Positions 35,625-47,703 of a stretch of DNA of 64,000 nucleotides are shown here, in pieces (position 1 is the first letter of the stretch; every line of letters starts with the position of its first letter). The stretch lies in NCBI GenBank assembly GCA_026168455.1, contig CM047431.1, positions 46,565,466 through 46,629,465 of the forward strand, given 5' to 3'. Both the position numbers and the translations under genes were made by a program. Under the pieces are notes generated by a model that made no database searches, was not told the DNA's origin, and worked only from the letters and a program-made list of their open reading frames with translations. Source of the stretch: Theocolax elegans. Its lineage: Eukaryota > Arthropoda > Insecta > Hymenoptera > Cerocephalidae.

Positions 35625-35780
35625 TAAAAACCACCAACGGTGCGAGGGCGTAGCGCGAGCTATATACGGTCGTGCCTTATAAATTTTTGTTCTCAGGCGT
35701 AGCCTGAGAACAGAAACTTGGGCGCGATGCGTGCGGGGGGTTGGCGCGCGGAAGCGCGCATGGGGGCTCGGCCCCCCTAG
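35625..35780 (+). mobile_element. Helitron 3' end
   Basis: A cluster of hairpins ends in CTAG (35,777-35,780) followed by T. These are GTTCTCAGGC/GCCTGAGAAC at 35,689-35,711, GCGCGC/GCGCGC at 35,744-35,759 and GGGGGC/GCCCCC at 35,762-35,776. A terminal hairpin plus CTRR with a T on the 3' side is the Helitron signature. The sequence after the end (TTTATTTTAATTTG...) is the same as inside the repeat at 28,250-28,270, so it inserted into that repeat. The 5' TC end is not identified, and no Rep/helicase is encoded. Confidence 0.7.
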
Positions 35781-35781
35781 T

Positions 35782-35970
35782 TTATTTTAATTTGTTAATT
35801 ACTAATTGAAAATCAAATTTTTCAATATTTTAAACTATTGCATTGTGTAGAGCACACCCGAAAATAATAGAAATGACTATTTCCGAATTAATCTATTGTA
35901 GTTTTTATCAAACTATTCAAGCTCAAACGTAAGAGTAAAATTTCTTCGCGTTAGGACTTAATGGGTTGTC
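35782..35970. repeat. Inverted copy of the 28.1-kb repeat
   Basis: Reverse complement of about 28,083-28,270, including the shared TCGGAAATA and CCCGAAAATA motifs, cut by the Helitron end at its left. Confidence 0.85.
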
Positions 35971-37950
35971 ACGACCTATCGGAACACTATTTTACAATTA
36001 ATTAATGTATCTTTTCACAAAGTTGCAAACGTATATTCCAGCTTCACCCTTAAAAAAATATTTATACGGTACCGTAAGTAATACGTTATCTACTTTTCCG
36101 TGCAAACTTTTTTTGAAAGCATCTTACATCGATTGCCTAATGTGCATTAGCTCGTATTATTAAATCATCCAGTGGTACTTGGTGTCGCATAATATAATAG
36201 AGTCTGTCAAGTTGAAAAATTCAAATACACCGTGCTCAACATAAACACGAGGATCCGACGTAAAAAATATCTGTTTATAAACATTTGAAATTGAATGAAA
36301 GATTGATATCAAATTTCAGGATTTGTCAGATCTCGTTTCGGTAACAGGTAAATTGAAACACAAGAGTACACGTACACACGTGGATCGAGAGAGTCGCATA
36401 GGTGAAACGAGGAAACAAGAGGATCGTAGGTTCGTCCATATATATATGTATATATATGTATACAGGTACGTATGGAAGTTTGAGGTACGAGGAACCAATC
36501 GTCGCATCCCTCCCGAGTAGTGGCTATCGTTGATCGACCTCAAGCCTTTATTATTCGTGTTACGGCATGTAGATAGTGTGCGGAGATATACCGTGTGATT
36601 GAATCCGGGGACGCGATAACCTAATGAACGGTCTGAATAATGATCGCCTCGCGATTATCCGGGGCTCTAGGCGCACAATTCCGAGTGTATGCCGCGATGA
36701 CATTTGCGGTTTACCAGCCGAGCCGATAACACGCGCTGACGTTTCGATACAGTGTGGCCCACCGCGCTAACTATGGCTATCCCCCCTTCCCTCCGACCCC
36801 TTCGACGTTACACGACGGTGGGAAAGAAAAAAAAAGACACCGTGCTCGCGATGCATTAGCGATGCTAGAGCTCAATCTATCCTCGTGGGCGTTAACAGTT
36901 TTTATTTTTTAACATTCGAATTACGATAATTTCGTCGATACATTTTCAAGTTTTAGATATACGAATTCGTGATTTATGTCGATCATCTATAAATACCGCG
37001 TTCCGACGTTATTCATTTGTAACACTTGAATCTGCATATTAATTATAATTTCGCCAATTGATAAAAAATTAATACATAGTATATATGATAAAAAAATATT
37101 CTTCAAATTTAATAGTAACACTTGATAATATATCTATTTGTATATTATAATTATTACATAATACGTTACGCGCATCAATATTTTACGAATTGTTGCATCA
37201 CTCGCATCGGTATAATGTATATATAAATGTATATTACGGAAACTTTAGACCTTTTCGTACAAACTTTTGCTTTCATCACGTACACGCTTATCAACGCATT
37301 ATAATTTTCGTTTACATTGATTTTTTCGTACCGATCTATTAAAATATATTTTAATCGATATTTACACTGAGCGCTAATGTATCCTTGAGATGTATAATAT
37401 AATTACACAATCTTTTGTTACGCAAACTTTATCTTTGGATTAATTTTTAGTTTTACCCGTAAACAGATAGTAATCCAACTATTGTTTAACTAAAATGCGT
37501 GGGTTATTCCATTACCGGTAATTAACTGTTACACATACGCAAATATTCGATTTCCTGCAATGTATTTCGAATGTATACTAATTAGAAATTGATACTTGAA
37601 TCAATATTACTTATACAAATTTTAACTTGCGTTATTATATACGAATAGCGATGAATGAAATTAACTAGGCTTCATACAAGGAAACATTCGTTTAAAGGTC
37701 TATTTTGCAAATAGTAAAATAAGTTTATATGTATTATATATATTTTAACGTTCATCATCGTATACAGTTGGATTGTTTACAAATATCTAAAGAATATCAT
37801 TATTATAAGGTACGATCGTTACTCGAGAGTTTTTTATATTTTTACCATCGCCGAGTATGCCATACATTATAAATCGATATATTTCAATGTTCCAACATAA
37901 ATTATTTGTCTTGAAAGTGGTCTAACTAAAATCCAACTATCTGAAATATA
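35971..37950. other. Non-repeat sequence with a GC-richer island
   Basis: From about 36,300 to 36,900 the composition is clearly higher in GC, with several CpG-rich runs and TATATG repeats. The frames at 36,316-36,543 and 36,323-36,520 overlap on opposite strands and have no domain. The rest is AT-rich. A conserved non-coding or promoter region is possible, but not demonstrable here. Confidence 0.4.
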
Positions 37951-37959
37951 TGTGAATCC

Positions 37960-38640
37960 GTATGTATCTTTATGTAATAATTGTTAGTACGATATTCTTG
38001 AAGAATTTTTGATCGATTTGATTGAAATTTATAGGGTTTCTCTCGTAATATTATTTCATTTTTTTAAATTTTATATAATCGTATTTTGTATACATTTTTT
38101 TCAAAATATATTGTTCCTGTAGGTATATGTAAAAACTTCATATGAACGTAATGTTTGGTTTATTGGGTTATAGGTCATAAAATTAAAAATCTTATTTATA
38201 CAAACACCATTTTTTGAAAAGGAGAATATAAAGTTGGTGAAAATCATAAAAAATGATATACCAAATACATGATTTTTCGAAACAAACCGAAATTTATCGT
38301 TCCTATGTCAAAAAGTTAAATGGGCGAATAGTCTCAAAAATATAAAATTTATTGGTATTGGTCACTGTATGAATGAACAGATTTAAAAAAAAACTGAAAA
38401 GAAAGTTAGAAAAATGTAAGTATAAAAACGGTGAAATCCGTAAATAATGCATAAAAAACATTAGAAATTTATCGTTACTGTGTAAAAATTTTATAAGTTC
38501 TGACTTTTTATACGGGAACTTAATAATTGAACAGTTTTTTTTATAAAAAAGCATACGTAAAGGACGAAAATAATGAAAAAATCCACTAAAAGCCACGTTT
38601 TTCACAATAACAAATTCAAATTTTAAAAGTGACTGTTTCA
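37960..38640. repeat. Diverged relatives of the 170-bp tandem repeat
   Basis: Units resembling those at 29.2-29.6 kb recur here (for example ACGGTGAAAATC, GTTCCTATGTCAAAAAG and CACGTTTTTCACAATAAC blocks), preceded by sequence like that following the (GTAT)n tract at 28.95 kb. The 112-residue minus-strand frame at 38,303-38,641 is a read-through of this repeat. Confidence 0.65.
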
Positions 38641-39312
38641 AAATGTTTTTTTGTTGTATTTTTATGATGAGAATATCTTCTTTTTTAAAAGATGAACGTA
38701 TAACAAAAAATGTTGAATTTATTATACTTAATATTGAATTAAAAATATTAAAGATATGTTAATATTTGAAAGTATATAGTTGAACATCTAACTAATCGGA
38801 GATTTTCATGCAATATAAATATTATGAAAAATCTGTATTACTGTTTAGTATCATTATATCAATCGTGACTAACATATAAAAACTTATTTTTTACAAATAT
38901 ATAATTTGTTGTTTTATTTTTTATTGTAAAATACTTATTTTCGGGCAGTAAATTAATGTAATATGAATTTTTCGAGTTATTACGGTTTGCAATTAATGCA
39001 AAAGGATTTTTTTTCAACCCACCGGAAGAAAAATGTACTCGGAAAGAAAGTATGAAGTCTATTATTCGAAAACGGATACCGAGTGTATATATACATCTTA
39101 GTAACGTTTCTTCATATTATAAAGACGAGTAAAAATTAAATTTAAAAATTATACAATACACGGATGATCGCGAAGACGCGATTGCTTATTTTATTAATCA
39201 TATCGTGCATACGAGATTTTAATAACGACAGTTTTAATAAATATAAAAATTGCATTTAAAGGGACCAACCAGTGTTAAAATTGAAAAAAAAAACTATTCA
39301 ATATTAACAATT
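38435..39312. repeat. Direct duplication D, copy 1
   Basis: Matches 40,101-40,975 nearly base for base, beginning AATCCGTAAATAATGC and ending CAATATTAACAATT. A 788-bp GC-richer insert separates the copies. Frames across it are not genes. Confidence 0.93.
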
Positions 39313-40100
39313 GTTACGAGTGGTAACATATTGATTATTATATTAATAGATAATTAGTTTTATAAATGCGCAAAATATAAAGTAGAATAAAAAAGCATTC
39401 TGAAGTTAAGACACGAAGCGTAATATGATATGTTACATCCGCTCACGCCAGTTCTCGAGCGTTCTCGCGAAGAAGCGCTGACTCTCAGCGTCAGCACCCG
39501 CGAAAAATCATATCTACACATTGACAAAATTCACATAGATACTAGGTGCAACACGTGGAAATTAAGCTCCCACCAATAATTATCGAAAGAGGGGATGTCA
39601 CACAACGAGGCTATAAGAAGGGGTGATTCGCCCACGGAGGCTCTCTCTTGGCGCTCCATCTCTCTTGGCCCTCTCGCTCTCTTGGCGCTCTACGCTCTCT
39701 TGGCGCTCTTACTCTCTTAGCACTCTTACCTCTCTCGCCAGGCTCAATCAGACGACCAACGAAGGAACCATTCCTCCCTAGCTTTGGGACAGAGTCCCAC
39801 TCCCGTTAACACGAAGACTCCAGCGTGACCGGCGATCCACTACAATCATCATCCAACCATTCATTATCTTCAACCGCTAATCAGCCAATCAGCCAACCAA
39901 CTAGCCAATACGCCAATCAACCCATTGAGAATAGACCGGACCCGTCGTTGCACCTAGTACTTAGCATCTCTCTTTCGTACCTAAAGTATCGAATAAATCC
40001 AGTATTCAATTTACATCTGAGTCCTACGTTCAATCATCCCAATCCTCCTTCGCCTAAACTCACTAGGTTTCGTCCGAGTGAGCCAACGGTTACCCACTAG
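39313..40100 (+). mobile_element. LTR-like insert between duplication copies
   Basis: This 788-bp block is GC-richer than both flanks and begins with the perfect hairpin TGTTAC-GAGTG-GTAACA (counting the preceding T). It contains a TATA-like TATAAGAAGG near 39,612, repeated CTCTCTTGGCGCTC-type units (39,640-39,735) and AATAAA at 39,991-39,996, and ends near GGTTACCCACTAG. Position of TATA and AATAAA, size and TG...CA-like ends suggest a solo LTR. No primer-binding site, coding region or target duplication supports this. The 91-residue frame at 39,825-40,100 is of low complexity. Confidence 0.4.
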
Positions 40101-40975
40101 AATCCGTAAATAATGCATAAAAAACATTAGAAATTTATCGTTACTGTGTAAAAATTTTATAAGTTCTGACTCTTTTTATACGGGAACTTAATAATTGAAC
40201 AGTTTTTTTTATAAAAAAGCATACGTAAGGACGAAAATAATGAAAAATCCACTAAAAGCCACGTTTTTCACAATAACAAATTCAAATTTTAAAAGTGACT
40301 GTTTCAAAATGTTTTTTTGTTGTATTTTTATGATGAGAATATCTTCTTTTTAAAAGATGAACGTATAACAAAAAATGTTGAATTATTATACTTAATATTG
40401 AATTAAAAATATTAAAGATATGTTAATATTTGAAAGTATATAGTTGAACATCTAACTAATCGGAGATTTTCATGCAATATAAATATTATGAACAATCTGT
40501 ATTACTGTTTAGTATCATTATATCAATCGTGACTAACATATAAAAACTTATTTTTTACAAATATATAATTTGTTGTTTTATTTTTTATTGTAAAATACTT
40601 ATTTTCGGGCAGTAAATTAATGTAATATGAATTTTTCGAGTTATTACGGTTTGCAATAATGCAAAAGGATTTTTTTTCAACCCACCGGAAGAAAAATGTA
40701 CTCGGAAAGAAAGTATGAAGTCTATTATTCGAAAACGGATACCGAGTGTATATATACATCTTAGTAACGTTTCTTCATATTATAAAGACGAGTAAAAATT
40801 AAATTTAAAAATTATACAATACATGGATGATCGCGAAGACGCGATTGCTTATTTTATTAATCATATCGTGCATACGAGATTTTAATAACGACAGTTTTAA
40901 TAAATATAAAAATTGCATTTAAAGGGACCAACCAGTGTTAAAATTGAAAAAAAAAACTATTCAATATTAACAATT
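40101..40975. repeat. Direct duplication D, copy 2
   Basis: Second copy of the unit at 38,435-39,312, with scattered one-base indels. Its right end continues into a repeat (about 40,918-41,190) that has an inverted relative at 52.7-54.07 kb. Confidence 0.93.
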
Positions 40976-41190
40976 AATAATTTTTTTTCTTAACAATTGA
41001 AAACATTTCTTAATTTTTTAAACTAATTATATTATTATTAAATATTACTTAAAATTTTTTGGACAATTTATATGTGACATAACTATTTTATTTACTTATG
41101 AGACTTTATATTCTGATTTTTTTCGATAATGGACTTATCTTAGGAACTATTTCATTGAATAGGCTGAAATTTTAACAGTAACTTTTAAAT
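40918..41190. repeat. Dispersed repeat, inverted relative at 52.7-54.07 kb
   Basis: The segment from TTTAAAGGGACCAACCAGTG through TCGATAATGGACTTATC to GAATAGGCTGAAATTT is matched in reverse by 54,075 down to about 52,700. That second copy is interrupted by the MITE at 52,758-53,871. Bases 41,130-41,150 therefore serve as the empty site. Confidence 0.8.
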
Positions 41191-41455
41191 ATGGTTTAAT
41201 TGGCACGTAGCTTCCTCAAATTAACATGTCAATATATTACTCAAATATTACTCAAATATTATTTAATTATTTAAAACAAAATGTTATAACATTTCGAAAA
41301 ATATTATTTTTTTCTGATTGAAATTTATACAGCCAAAAATTTGCGTTATTAAATCTTAATTAAAATAAAAAAAGTATTTGCATCAACTAGCATAGAAAAT
41401 TTTAGATGACATCAATTAAAAATATAAAAAATTATCTTTTTTTGCTTTTCTTTGG

Positions 41456-42068
41456 ATTTTTATTTATTTATTTAACCAGTTAAAAAAATTACAAACATTA
41501 TACAAAAATGATGTAATCCCTATAGAGATAAACGAAATTTATCTGTACATAGGGCTGGTAAAACTTAAATCTAACAACAAAAAAATCAAATTTAATAAAG
41601 AAAAATATAATAATTAAAAAAATAAAAATTAAAGTAATAAGAAATTGTCAATCCACTTTTTTAGTATAGCAAGTATACCGAACAAGTGCAAGAACATCAT
41701 TACCAAAATCTAATTATCATTTGTCTAGCTGTTGTGAAATTTTCAGTAGACGCATTTTTATTTTTTGCATGGATAATTCTTTATAATACTATTAAATCTT
41801 GCTGGGCAGGTTAGACCCACTGATGTTCTTTTGCTGAGTCACACTTACAATTAGCAGTGAAAACAATATAATCAATTATTACTATATCTTTATATTTAGG
41901 TTGTTGTTTTAAAGGATACATGGAATTAGTATATGTTTGTTTACCTCTAATACTTCTATATCAAAATAAAAAATAGCTTTATTATTACCAATGTAGTTTA
42001 AGTAATCATAGGTCATACGAATTTTATTATGAAGAGGTATATTTTTTGCTTTAATATTCGTTGGTATC
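41456..42068 (-). pseudogene. 3' part of a decayed non-LTR element, left of the foldback
   Basis: Read on the minus strand, this follows directly from the coding sequence at 48,630 once the foldback (42,069-48,623) and one GGTATC copy are removed, and the frame continues (KAKNIPLHNKIRMTYDYLNY). After a stop near 41,915 there is a UTR-like part ending in TAAATAAATAAATAAA (41,460-41,474), a LINE-type tail. The protein is not recognised. Confidence 0.6.
42063..42068. repeat. Target-site duplication, left (GGTATC)
   Basis: GGTATC here and at 48,624-48,629 immediately flank the inverted ends GTCGCCTCCGAATAAAAAC of the foldback element. Confidence 0.85.
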
Positions 42069-42092
42069 GTCGCCTCCGAATAAAAACATTCT

Positions 42093-42372
42093 AACTCAGA
42101 AATCGCTTGGAAAATACGTTAACTCAGAATTCGCTTGGAGAACACGTTAACTCAGAAATCGCTTGGGGAACACGTTAACTCAGAATTCGCTTGGAGAACA
42201 CGTCAACTCAAAAATCGCTTGGAAAACACGTTAACTCAGAAATCGCTTGGAGAACATGTTAACTCAGAAATCGCTTGGAAAACACGTTAACTCAAAATTC
42301 GCTTGGACAACACGTTAACTCAAAAATCGCTTGGAGAAGACTTTAACTCAAAAGTTGCTTGGAGAACACGTT
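42093..42372. repeat. 28-bp tandem array, left arm (10 units)
   Basis: Ten units of the form AACTCAGAAATCGCTTGG followed by AGAACACGTT repeat without spacers. Variants such as AATT for AATC, AAAA for AGAA and ACATGTT mark individual units. The units match those of the right array in mirrored order. Confidence 0.95.
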
Positions 42373-42861
42373 AATTCAGAGGATGATTTTTGGCGCCTCG
42401 ATTTAAGTTGGCACCACTGCCAAAAATTTTTAACAGTTCAAGAATAAATAAAAAAACTTTCATATATTTATACACGTATTTTTTTTTTAATTTATCTAAG
42501 CGTTCTTATTATACACTAATGCGGTCTCCTAAAAAAGGTGGAAAATTCTTTAAATATTTAAGAAAATCGTAGAAATTAGTGTTTTCGATAACTTTATGAA
42601 ATCGATATGTATACGGGCTCTCCATAAATGTGTAAAAGTACATAAATTTATTTCTACTATAAATCGTAGAATAAATATTTGAAAGAATTGATATTGTGAT
42701 GTGTTGGTACTTTATTTTTATGAAATTGCATTATTTCATAATTATATTGGTTTTAATATAAATATTAAAAAATTTGCGTTGTTTAGTTTTAGCGATTATC
42801 TAAAAAATATTTTGTATGGGAGAAAGTTCAACTGTATTCCCCCTTGCGACGCAAAGTATAC

Positions 42862-42864
<3 letters not shown>

Positions 42865-42946
<82 letters not shown>
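42865..42946. repeat. (CA)n microsatellite, 5' side of the retrotransposon
   Basis: About 40 CA units with one CGCA interruption. The retrotransposon's 5' end starts directly after it, and a further (CA)n follows its poly-A tail, so this is the insertion target. Confidence 0.97.
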
Positions 42947-42948
<2 letters not shown>

Positions 42949-43020
42949 GTGCCGGGTTTGCTGGTCCCGCATCGTGGCGCCTCCCCAGGTGGTGGATAGG
43001 GGAATGCTTTCCAGATATGG

Positions 43021-44514
43021 ATGGTACCGAAAAAATCAAATATTCGGGGCGAACCAAAACCAGATAGGGGAAGGCACCCCGAAATTAAACCAAGTATGGA
43101 TAGTGAGCTAAAAACAACACTACCCCAAGCGGGCATGGCAATCCTGTCAAATCCCGCCACTGATTCCGATCGGGTGAAAGCCCCGGTGGTCAGTGCTGGT
43201 CCCAAGGATTTTGGGGGGGACCAAACTCACACCGTTAAAATGGTAAATGCTGCGGAGGTTGGTCACTCGGCCTCTGTAGCATCTAATGCTACGTGTGACC
43301 TGCCCTCGACTGGGATGTCGAGTGACGCTGACAGAGCTTTTCTCCGTCTGCGTGAGAAGGTAGATACCCTGGTGGAGTTTGTTCTTAATAAGAACAACAT
43401 CCACAAAGAGCTGAAGAGTATGGCGAGAGCAACCAGCAGAGCTCTCAATGAATACGCGCGGGTGAACGGTGCTGTGTGTTCGACAGCGCCGAAAACTAAA
43501 ATGGCGGATGCGCGTAGGGATGGTACGTGCCAAACGTCGCCCATCTTCCGCGCTGAAGAGCGACAAAGGAGGCCGGTGGAAAGGGAAAAGCCCTCACCAC
43601 CACAGCAACCCCCGGAGAAAAGGAAGAAGGGGTCAAAGCAGCCCACTAACAAAGGTGGGCCAACAGATGCTTTGCTATCCGTTCCTGAGACCGGTGGGAA
43701 CCAGTCAAAGGTCCCTGACTGGGCCACGGTAGTGAAGAAGGGCAAAAAGAAGAAGAAGATGAAGGACAGCCAGCCGAAGCAGCAAGAACAGCAGAAACGT
43801 GCCAGCAAACCGGTCAAAGGCACGGCAGAGCCTAAGGCCGGAGTAAGACCCCCACGCACAGATGCCATCAAGATCAAGGACATCTAGCGGGGGCTCTTCC
43901 TACGCTGACATTCTCCGGAAGGTCAAGGCTGCACCGGAGATTAAAGGACCTAGGAGAACGGGTCACGCGTATCAGGCGCACCAGGGCTGGGGAGCTCCTC
44001 CTCGAACTGGGGCGACCCGGAACGGAAACGGCGGAGCTAACGGACAGTGGTCTCGTCCACCCTGAGTGGGTCAGCAGAGGTCCAGCTGCTGACTCACAAA
44101 GTGTCCTATCACCATCAGGGACATGGACGAGTCCACGACAACAACGGAGGTGGCCGCAGCGATTGCAGGCAAAGATCGGGCCAAACTGTGGTATCCCCGG
44201 ATAATATTAAAACCAGGGGGTCCTACAGTGGCACCCTAGCTGCGACCATCCAGCTTCCGGCAGTAGCTGCCAAAAAACTGCTGCAAGACGGGAAGCTCCG
44301 GATCGGATGGGTCAATTGCAGAGTTCGACTGCGAGAGGTATCCTCGCGCTGCTACCGATGCCACGAATCGGGACACATCGCGAGGGAGTGCAAGAGCGCA
44401 GTCGACCGGTCAGCGCAATGCTATCGGTGCGGCCAAGAGGGCCACAAAGCAGTGGATTGCGAGGCCAAAGCCAAGACCTCGCATGAGGAAGGAGCACACA
44501 TCAAAAATGATTAA
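43021..44514 (+). pseudogene. R1-clade ORF1 (gag-like), frameshifted
   Basis: Translation from the ATG at 43,021 is open to 43,887: a coiled-coil-prone DRAFLRLREKVDTLVEFVLN region, then a proline/lysine-rich part. Frame shifts near 43,880, 43,950, 44,110 and 44,230 are needed to follow the conserved gag core (SSYADILRKVK; IRRTRAGELLLELGR; ITIRDMDESTT; KLWYPRIILKPGG; LRIGWVNCRVR). Two CCHC knuckles follow, CYRCHESGHIAREC and CYRCGQEGHKAVDC. The protein packages element RNA in the ribonucleoprotein. Its stop at 44,512-44,514 overlaps the ORF2 start in ATGATTAA. Confidence 0.9.
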
Positions 44515-47500
44515 GGTGCTCCAAATAAACCTTAACCACTGCGCTGTGGCCCAGGACCTGCTGTCCCAGCTGGTCAGAGAGGAGAGAGCGGACGTAGCGA
44601 TCATCAGCGAGGAGTTCCGGGATCTCGAGAAGACGAACTGGGTAAGGGATGCCACGGGCAAGGCGGCCATCTGGGTATGTGGAAATATACACATCTCCAG
44701 AAAGATGGTCGCCCCCCTTCCCAGCTTCACCTGGGTGGAGGTGGCGGGGGTACGCATGTACAGCTGCTACTTCCCGCCCAGCGATTCCACCGAGGACTTT
44801 GCGAGATCTCTGGATGCAGTCGTCACCAGTGCTCGGTCCTCACGGCTACCGGTCAGCAATCGGTGGGGACTTTAATGCTTGGGCGACGGACTGGGGTAGC
44901 GCCAAGACCAACGCGCGTGGTCGCGCACTTCTCGAGGCGTTCACTCTACTGGGGCTGGAGATCGCTAACACAGGGACAACCCCGACTTTCACCAAAGCCG
45001 GCAAGTCGTCCATAGTCGACCTCACCTTCGTCGATCCTAGATTGATGGGGAGAGGGGGACTCGGCTGGAAAGTTAGCGATCGTTACACGGGTAGTGACCA
45101 CCAAGCACTCGTGTACCAGCTCCAGCTGACCAGCGGGAGGACAAAGAGAGCAGGAAGAGGAGCAAGAGAGAGATGGGCACCAGCCACGTTTGATCGTGAG
45201 ACGTTCCTCTGCTCCCTTGAGGGGGCGAAAGTGGAGGGAACCGCCGAAGAAAAAGCACGAGGCCTCACGAATGCCCTAACAGCGGCTTGCGATGCCTCTA
45301 TGGCCGTGAAGTTTAACCCTCGCGGCCGCCCACCGATAATCTGGTGGAGTGAGGACATCGCAGAAAAGAGACGTGAGTGCCTGCGTGCCAGAAGGCTGCA
45401 CCAAAGAGCGAGGGGAACACCGCGGTTCCAAGATCGTTCCGCAGAATACGAACAAAAGCGGAGGGATCTCAAGGTGGCCATCAAGACTGCCAAGAGAAGG
45501 TGTTGGCGGGAGCTCTGTGAGGAGGTGGACCACGACCCCTGGGGCAGACCGTATAAAACGGTTATGAATAAGATCAACCCCGGGGGAGCTGTTGCACCCA
45601 CCGACCCAGTTTTTCTGGACGGAGTCGTCCGCCACCTGTTTCCAGAACATCGGAAAAGGGCAGTAGAGACGGGCCTGATGGCCACCATTGGTGCAGCCGA
45701 GTCGCCAGACATTAGTGAAGCCGAACTGAGGATGGCCGCTAAGGGTATTTCCGTACGTAAAGCTCCAGGGCCTGACGGAATACCTGGCCTGGCCGTCAAG
45801 ACAGCGGCGATGAGTGCTCCGGGCTTGTTCCTGGACGCATTCAACGCATGCCTAAGAGAAGGTTGCTTCCCGGCCCAGTGGAAGACGCAGAGGCTGGTAC
45901 TCCTACCGAAGGGAAACAAACCCCCGGAGGAGCCATCATCTTACCGCCCGCTCTGTCTACTGGATATAGTTGGGAAGCTCCTGGAGCGGGTGATCTGCGC
46001 CAGGCTTGCAGAGGCCATCGGTCGGGCCGGAGACCTCTCCGACAACCAGTTCGGCTTCCGAAAGGGTCGATCCGACCATGGATGCTGTAGGCAGAGTTGT
46101 TGCTATAGCCACAAACGCCATCAATGCTGGTCGGAGTGCAAGGCGGGTGTGTGCCATCATCACCTTGGACATCCGGAATGCCTTCAACTCGGCCAGATGG
46201 GACGACATCATGCTGTCCCTGCAGCACTTCCAAGTGCCACTCTATCTCAGGGAGGTCACCTCGAGTTACCTGACTGACCGTACTCTGCTCTACGACACCG
46301 ACGACGGTGTGCACTCCCACAACATCACGGGAGGCGTGCCGCAGGGTTCGGTCATTGGGCCCCTACTCTGGAACGTTGTCTATGATGGCCTGCTTAGGCA
46401 GCAACTTCCGGAGGGTGTCTCGATGGTGGCTTTCGCGGACGACGTGGCGCTAGTGGTGGTCGCAAAGAGTGTCGAAGAGATCGAATATCTCGGAGACGTC
46501 TCTATAGAAGTGGTCGCCACTTGGTTGAGAGACCACGGACTTAGTCTGGCGGCGGAAAAAACGGAGGCGGTGCTCATCTCTCGCACAAAAAAGGAGAGGA
46601 CCGCCACCTTCACGGTAGGTAAAGAACGGATACGGTCGGTGAAAACCTTGAAGTACTTAGGGGTCACACTAGACGCGCGGCTGTCGTTCAAACACCATCT
46701 CGCGAACGCGGGCTCAAAGGCGGCAAGGGTGGCCCGTGCGCTGGCGGGCATCATGCCCAACATCGGGGGACCCCAGCAACCGCGAAGGTCTCTCCTTGCC
46801 TCGGTGGTGAGCTCCGTAATTTTATACGGAGCTCCTATCTGGGCTGATGCCCTGAACAGGCACAAGAGCTTTGGTGCTCCGTGTCAGAGAGCCTGCAGGA
46901 TAGCTGCGCTAAGGGTGGCCCGGGCGTACCGAACCGTATCTGACATTGCGCTCTCGGTGATCGCGGGGACCGCCCCCTTCGACCTCCTGGCAGCCGAGAG
47001 AGCTGAAAGACACCGTGAGGGTGGGCGACGCGTAGAAGAGAATCGCTGCCATAACCGATGGTCATTGCGGACCGTAGAGGAGTGGCAGCGGAGATGGGAC
47101 TCAGCCAGGGACGGCCGCTGGACCTACCGCATCATCCCGCGGATCCAGGAGTGGGCGAGCAGGAAACACGGCTTCGTCAGTTTCCAGCTTACCCAGGTGC
47201 TGACCGGGCACGGATGCTTCCGTAGCTACCTATTTCGAATAGGGGTCTACGGCAGCGCAGAGTGCCCGGCTTGTCCAGGGGTGGACGAAGACGTGGAACA
47301 CGTCCTCCTATGGTGTCCTCGTTTCAGGGAGGAACGGGACCAGTTTCAAGTCACTTGGAGCGGTCCCCTCACCCCTGAGGGCATCGGGGCGTGCCTGCTT
47401 GACTCCCAGGAGGGATGGAACGCGGTAGTGACCCTCTGTACGTCCGTAGTGGACAGGCTGGGTCTCATCAGAAGAGAAGAGGAGAGAGGAGTTGCGATAG

Positions 47501-47517
47501 CAACAGTAGTGGGCTAA
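44507..47517 (+). pseudogene. R1-clade ORF2: endonuclease and reverse transcriptase, frameshifted
   Basis: The start at 44,507 gives MIKVLQINLNHCAVAQDLL, the usual R1-type N-terminus. Endonuclease motifs follow: the early Asn, SEEFRD, then after a one-base shift near 44,860 GGDFNAWATDWGS, SSIVDLTFVDP and SDHQALVYQ. The reverse transcriptase has APGPDGIPGLA, SYRPLCLLDIVGKLLERV and FGFRKGRS, a second shift near 46,070, then TLDIRNAFNSARW, GGVPQGSVIGPLLWN, the catalytic FADD and LKYLGVTLD. A C-terminal CPACPG...HVLLWC knuckle precedes the stop at 47,515-47,517. All catalytic residues that can be seen are kept. Only two one-base shifts disable about 1,000 codons, suggesting very recent decay or sequence error. 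Confidence 0.95.
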
Positions 47518-47703
47518 TCTAGCCGTGCCTCCCCCCCCGCGAAGTAATGCCTTGCGGCGGTTTCCGCGGGGGAATAAAGGTAAGAAAAGAGGTGGAGTTT
47601 TAGTGGGTATGCCTATCGACATCCTTCGGTAGGAGAGTCCCACACACGGGGAGTCTCGCATGGCTCCAGTCATGGTGCATTAAGCATTTCTCCACCTCTT
47701 CGG

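Noticed and set aside
36316..36543. Overlapping frames in the GC-richer island
   Set aside because: Opposite-strand overlap, TATA-repeat content and no motif.
38303..38641. 112-codon minus-strand frame as a gene
   Set aside because: It coincides with diverged tandem repeat units also found in non-coding form at 29 kb.
42093..42372. Regular 28-bp repeats resembling a CRISPR array
   Set aside because: Units abut with no spacers and the arrays are mirrored inside a foldback element in animal DNA.
42390..42572. 60-codon frame repeated in both foldback arms as a gene
   Set aside because: Its presence twice is explained by arm symmetry, and no domain or codon-level conservation can be shown.
42828..43205. 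Minus-strand and TH/CV-repeat frames over the CA tract and retrotransposon start
   Set aside because: Shadows of the microsatellite and of gag in other frames.
43263..47065. Several 60-278-codon minus-strand frames across the retrotransposon
   Set aside because: Antisense shadows of the GC-rich gag/pol reading frames; none has recognisable motifs.
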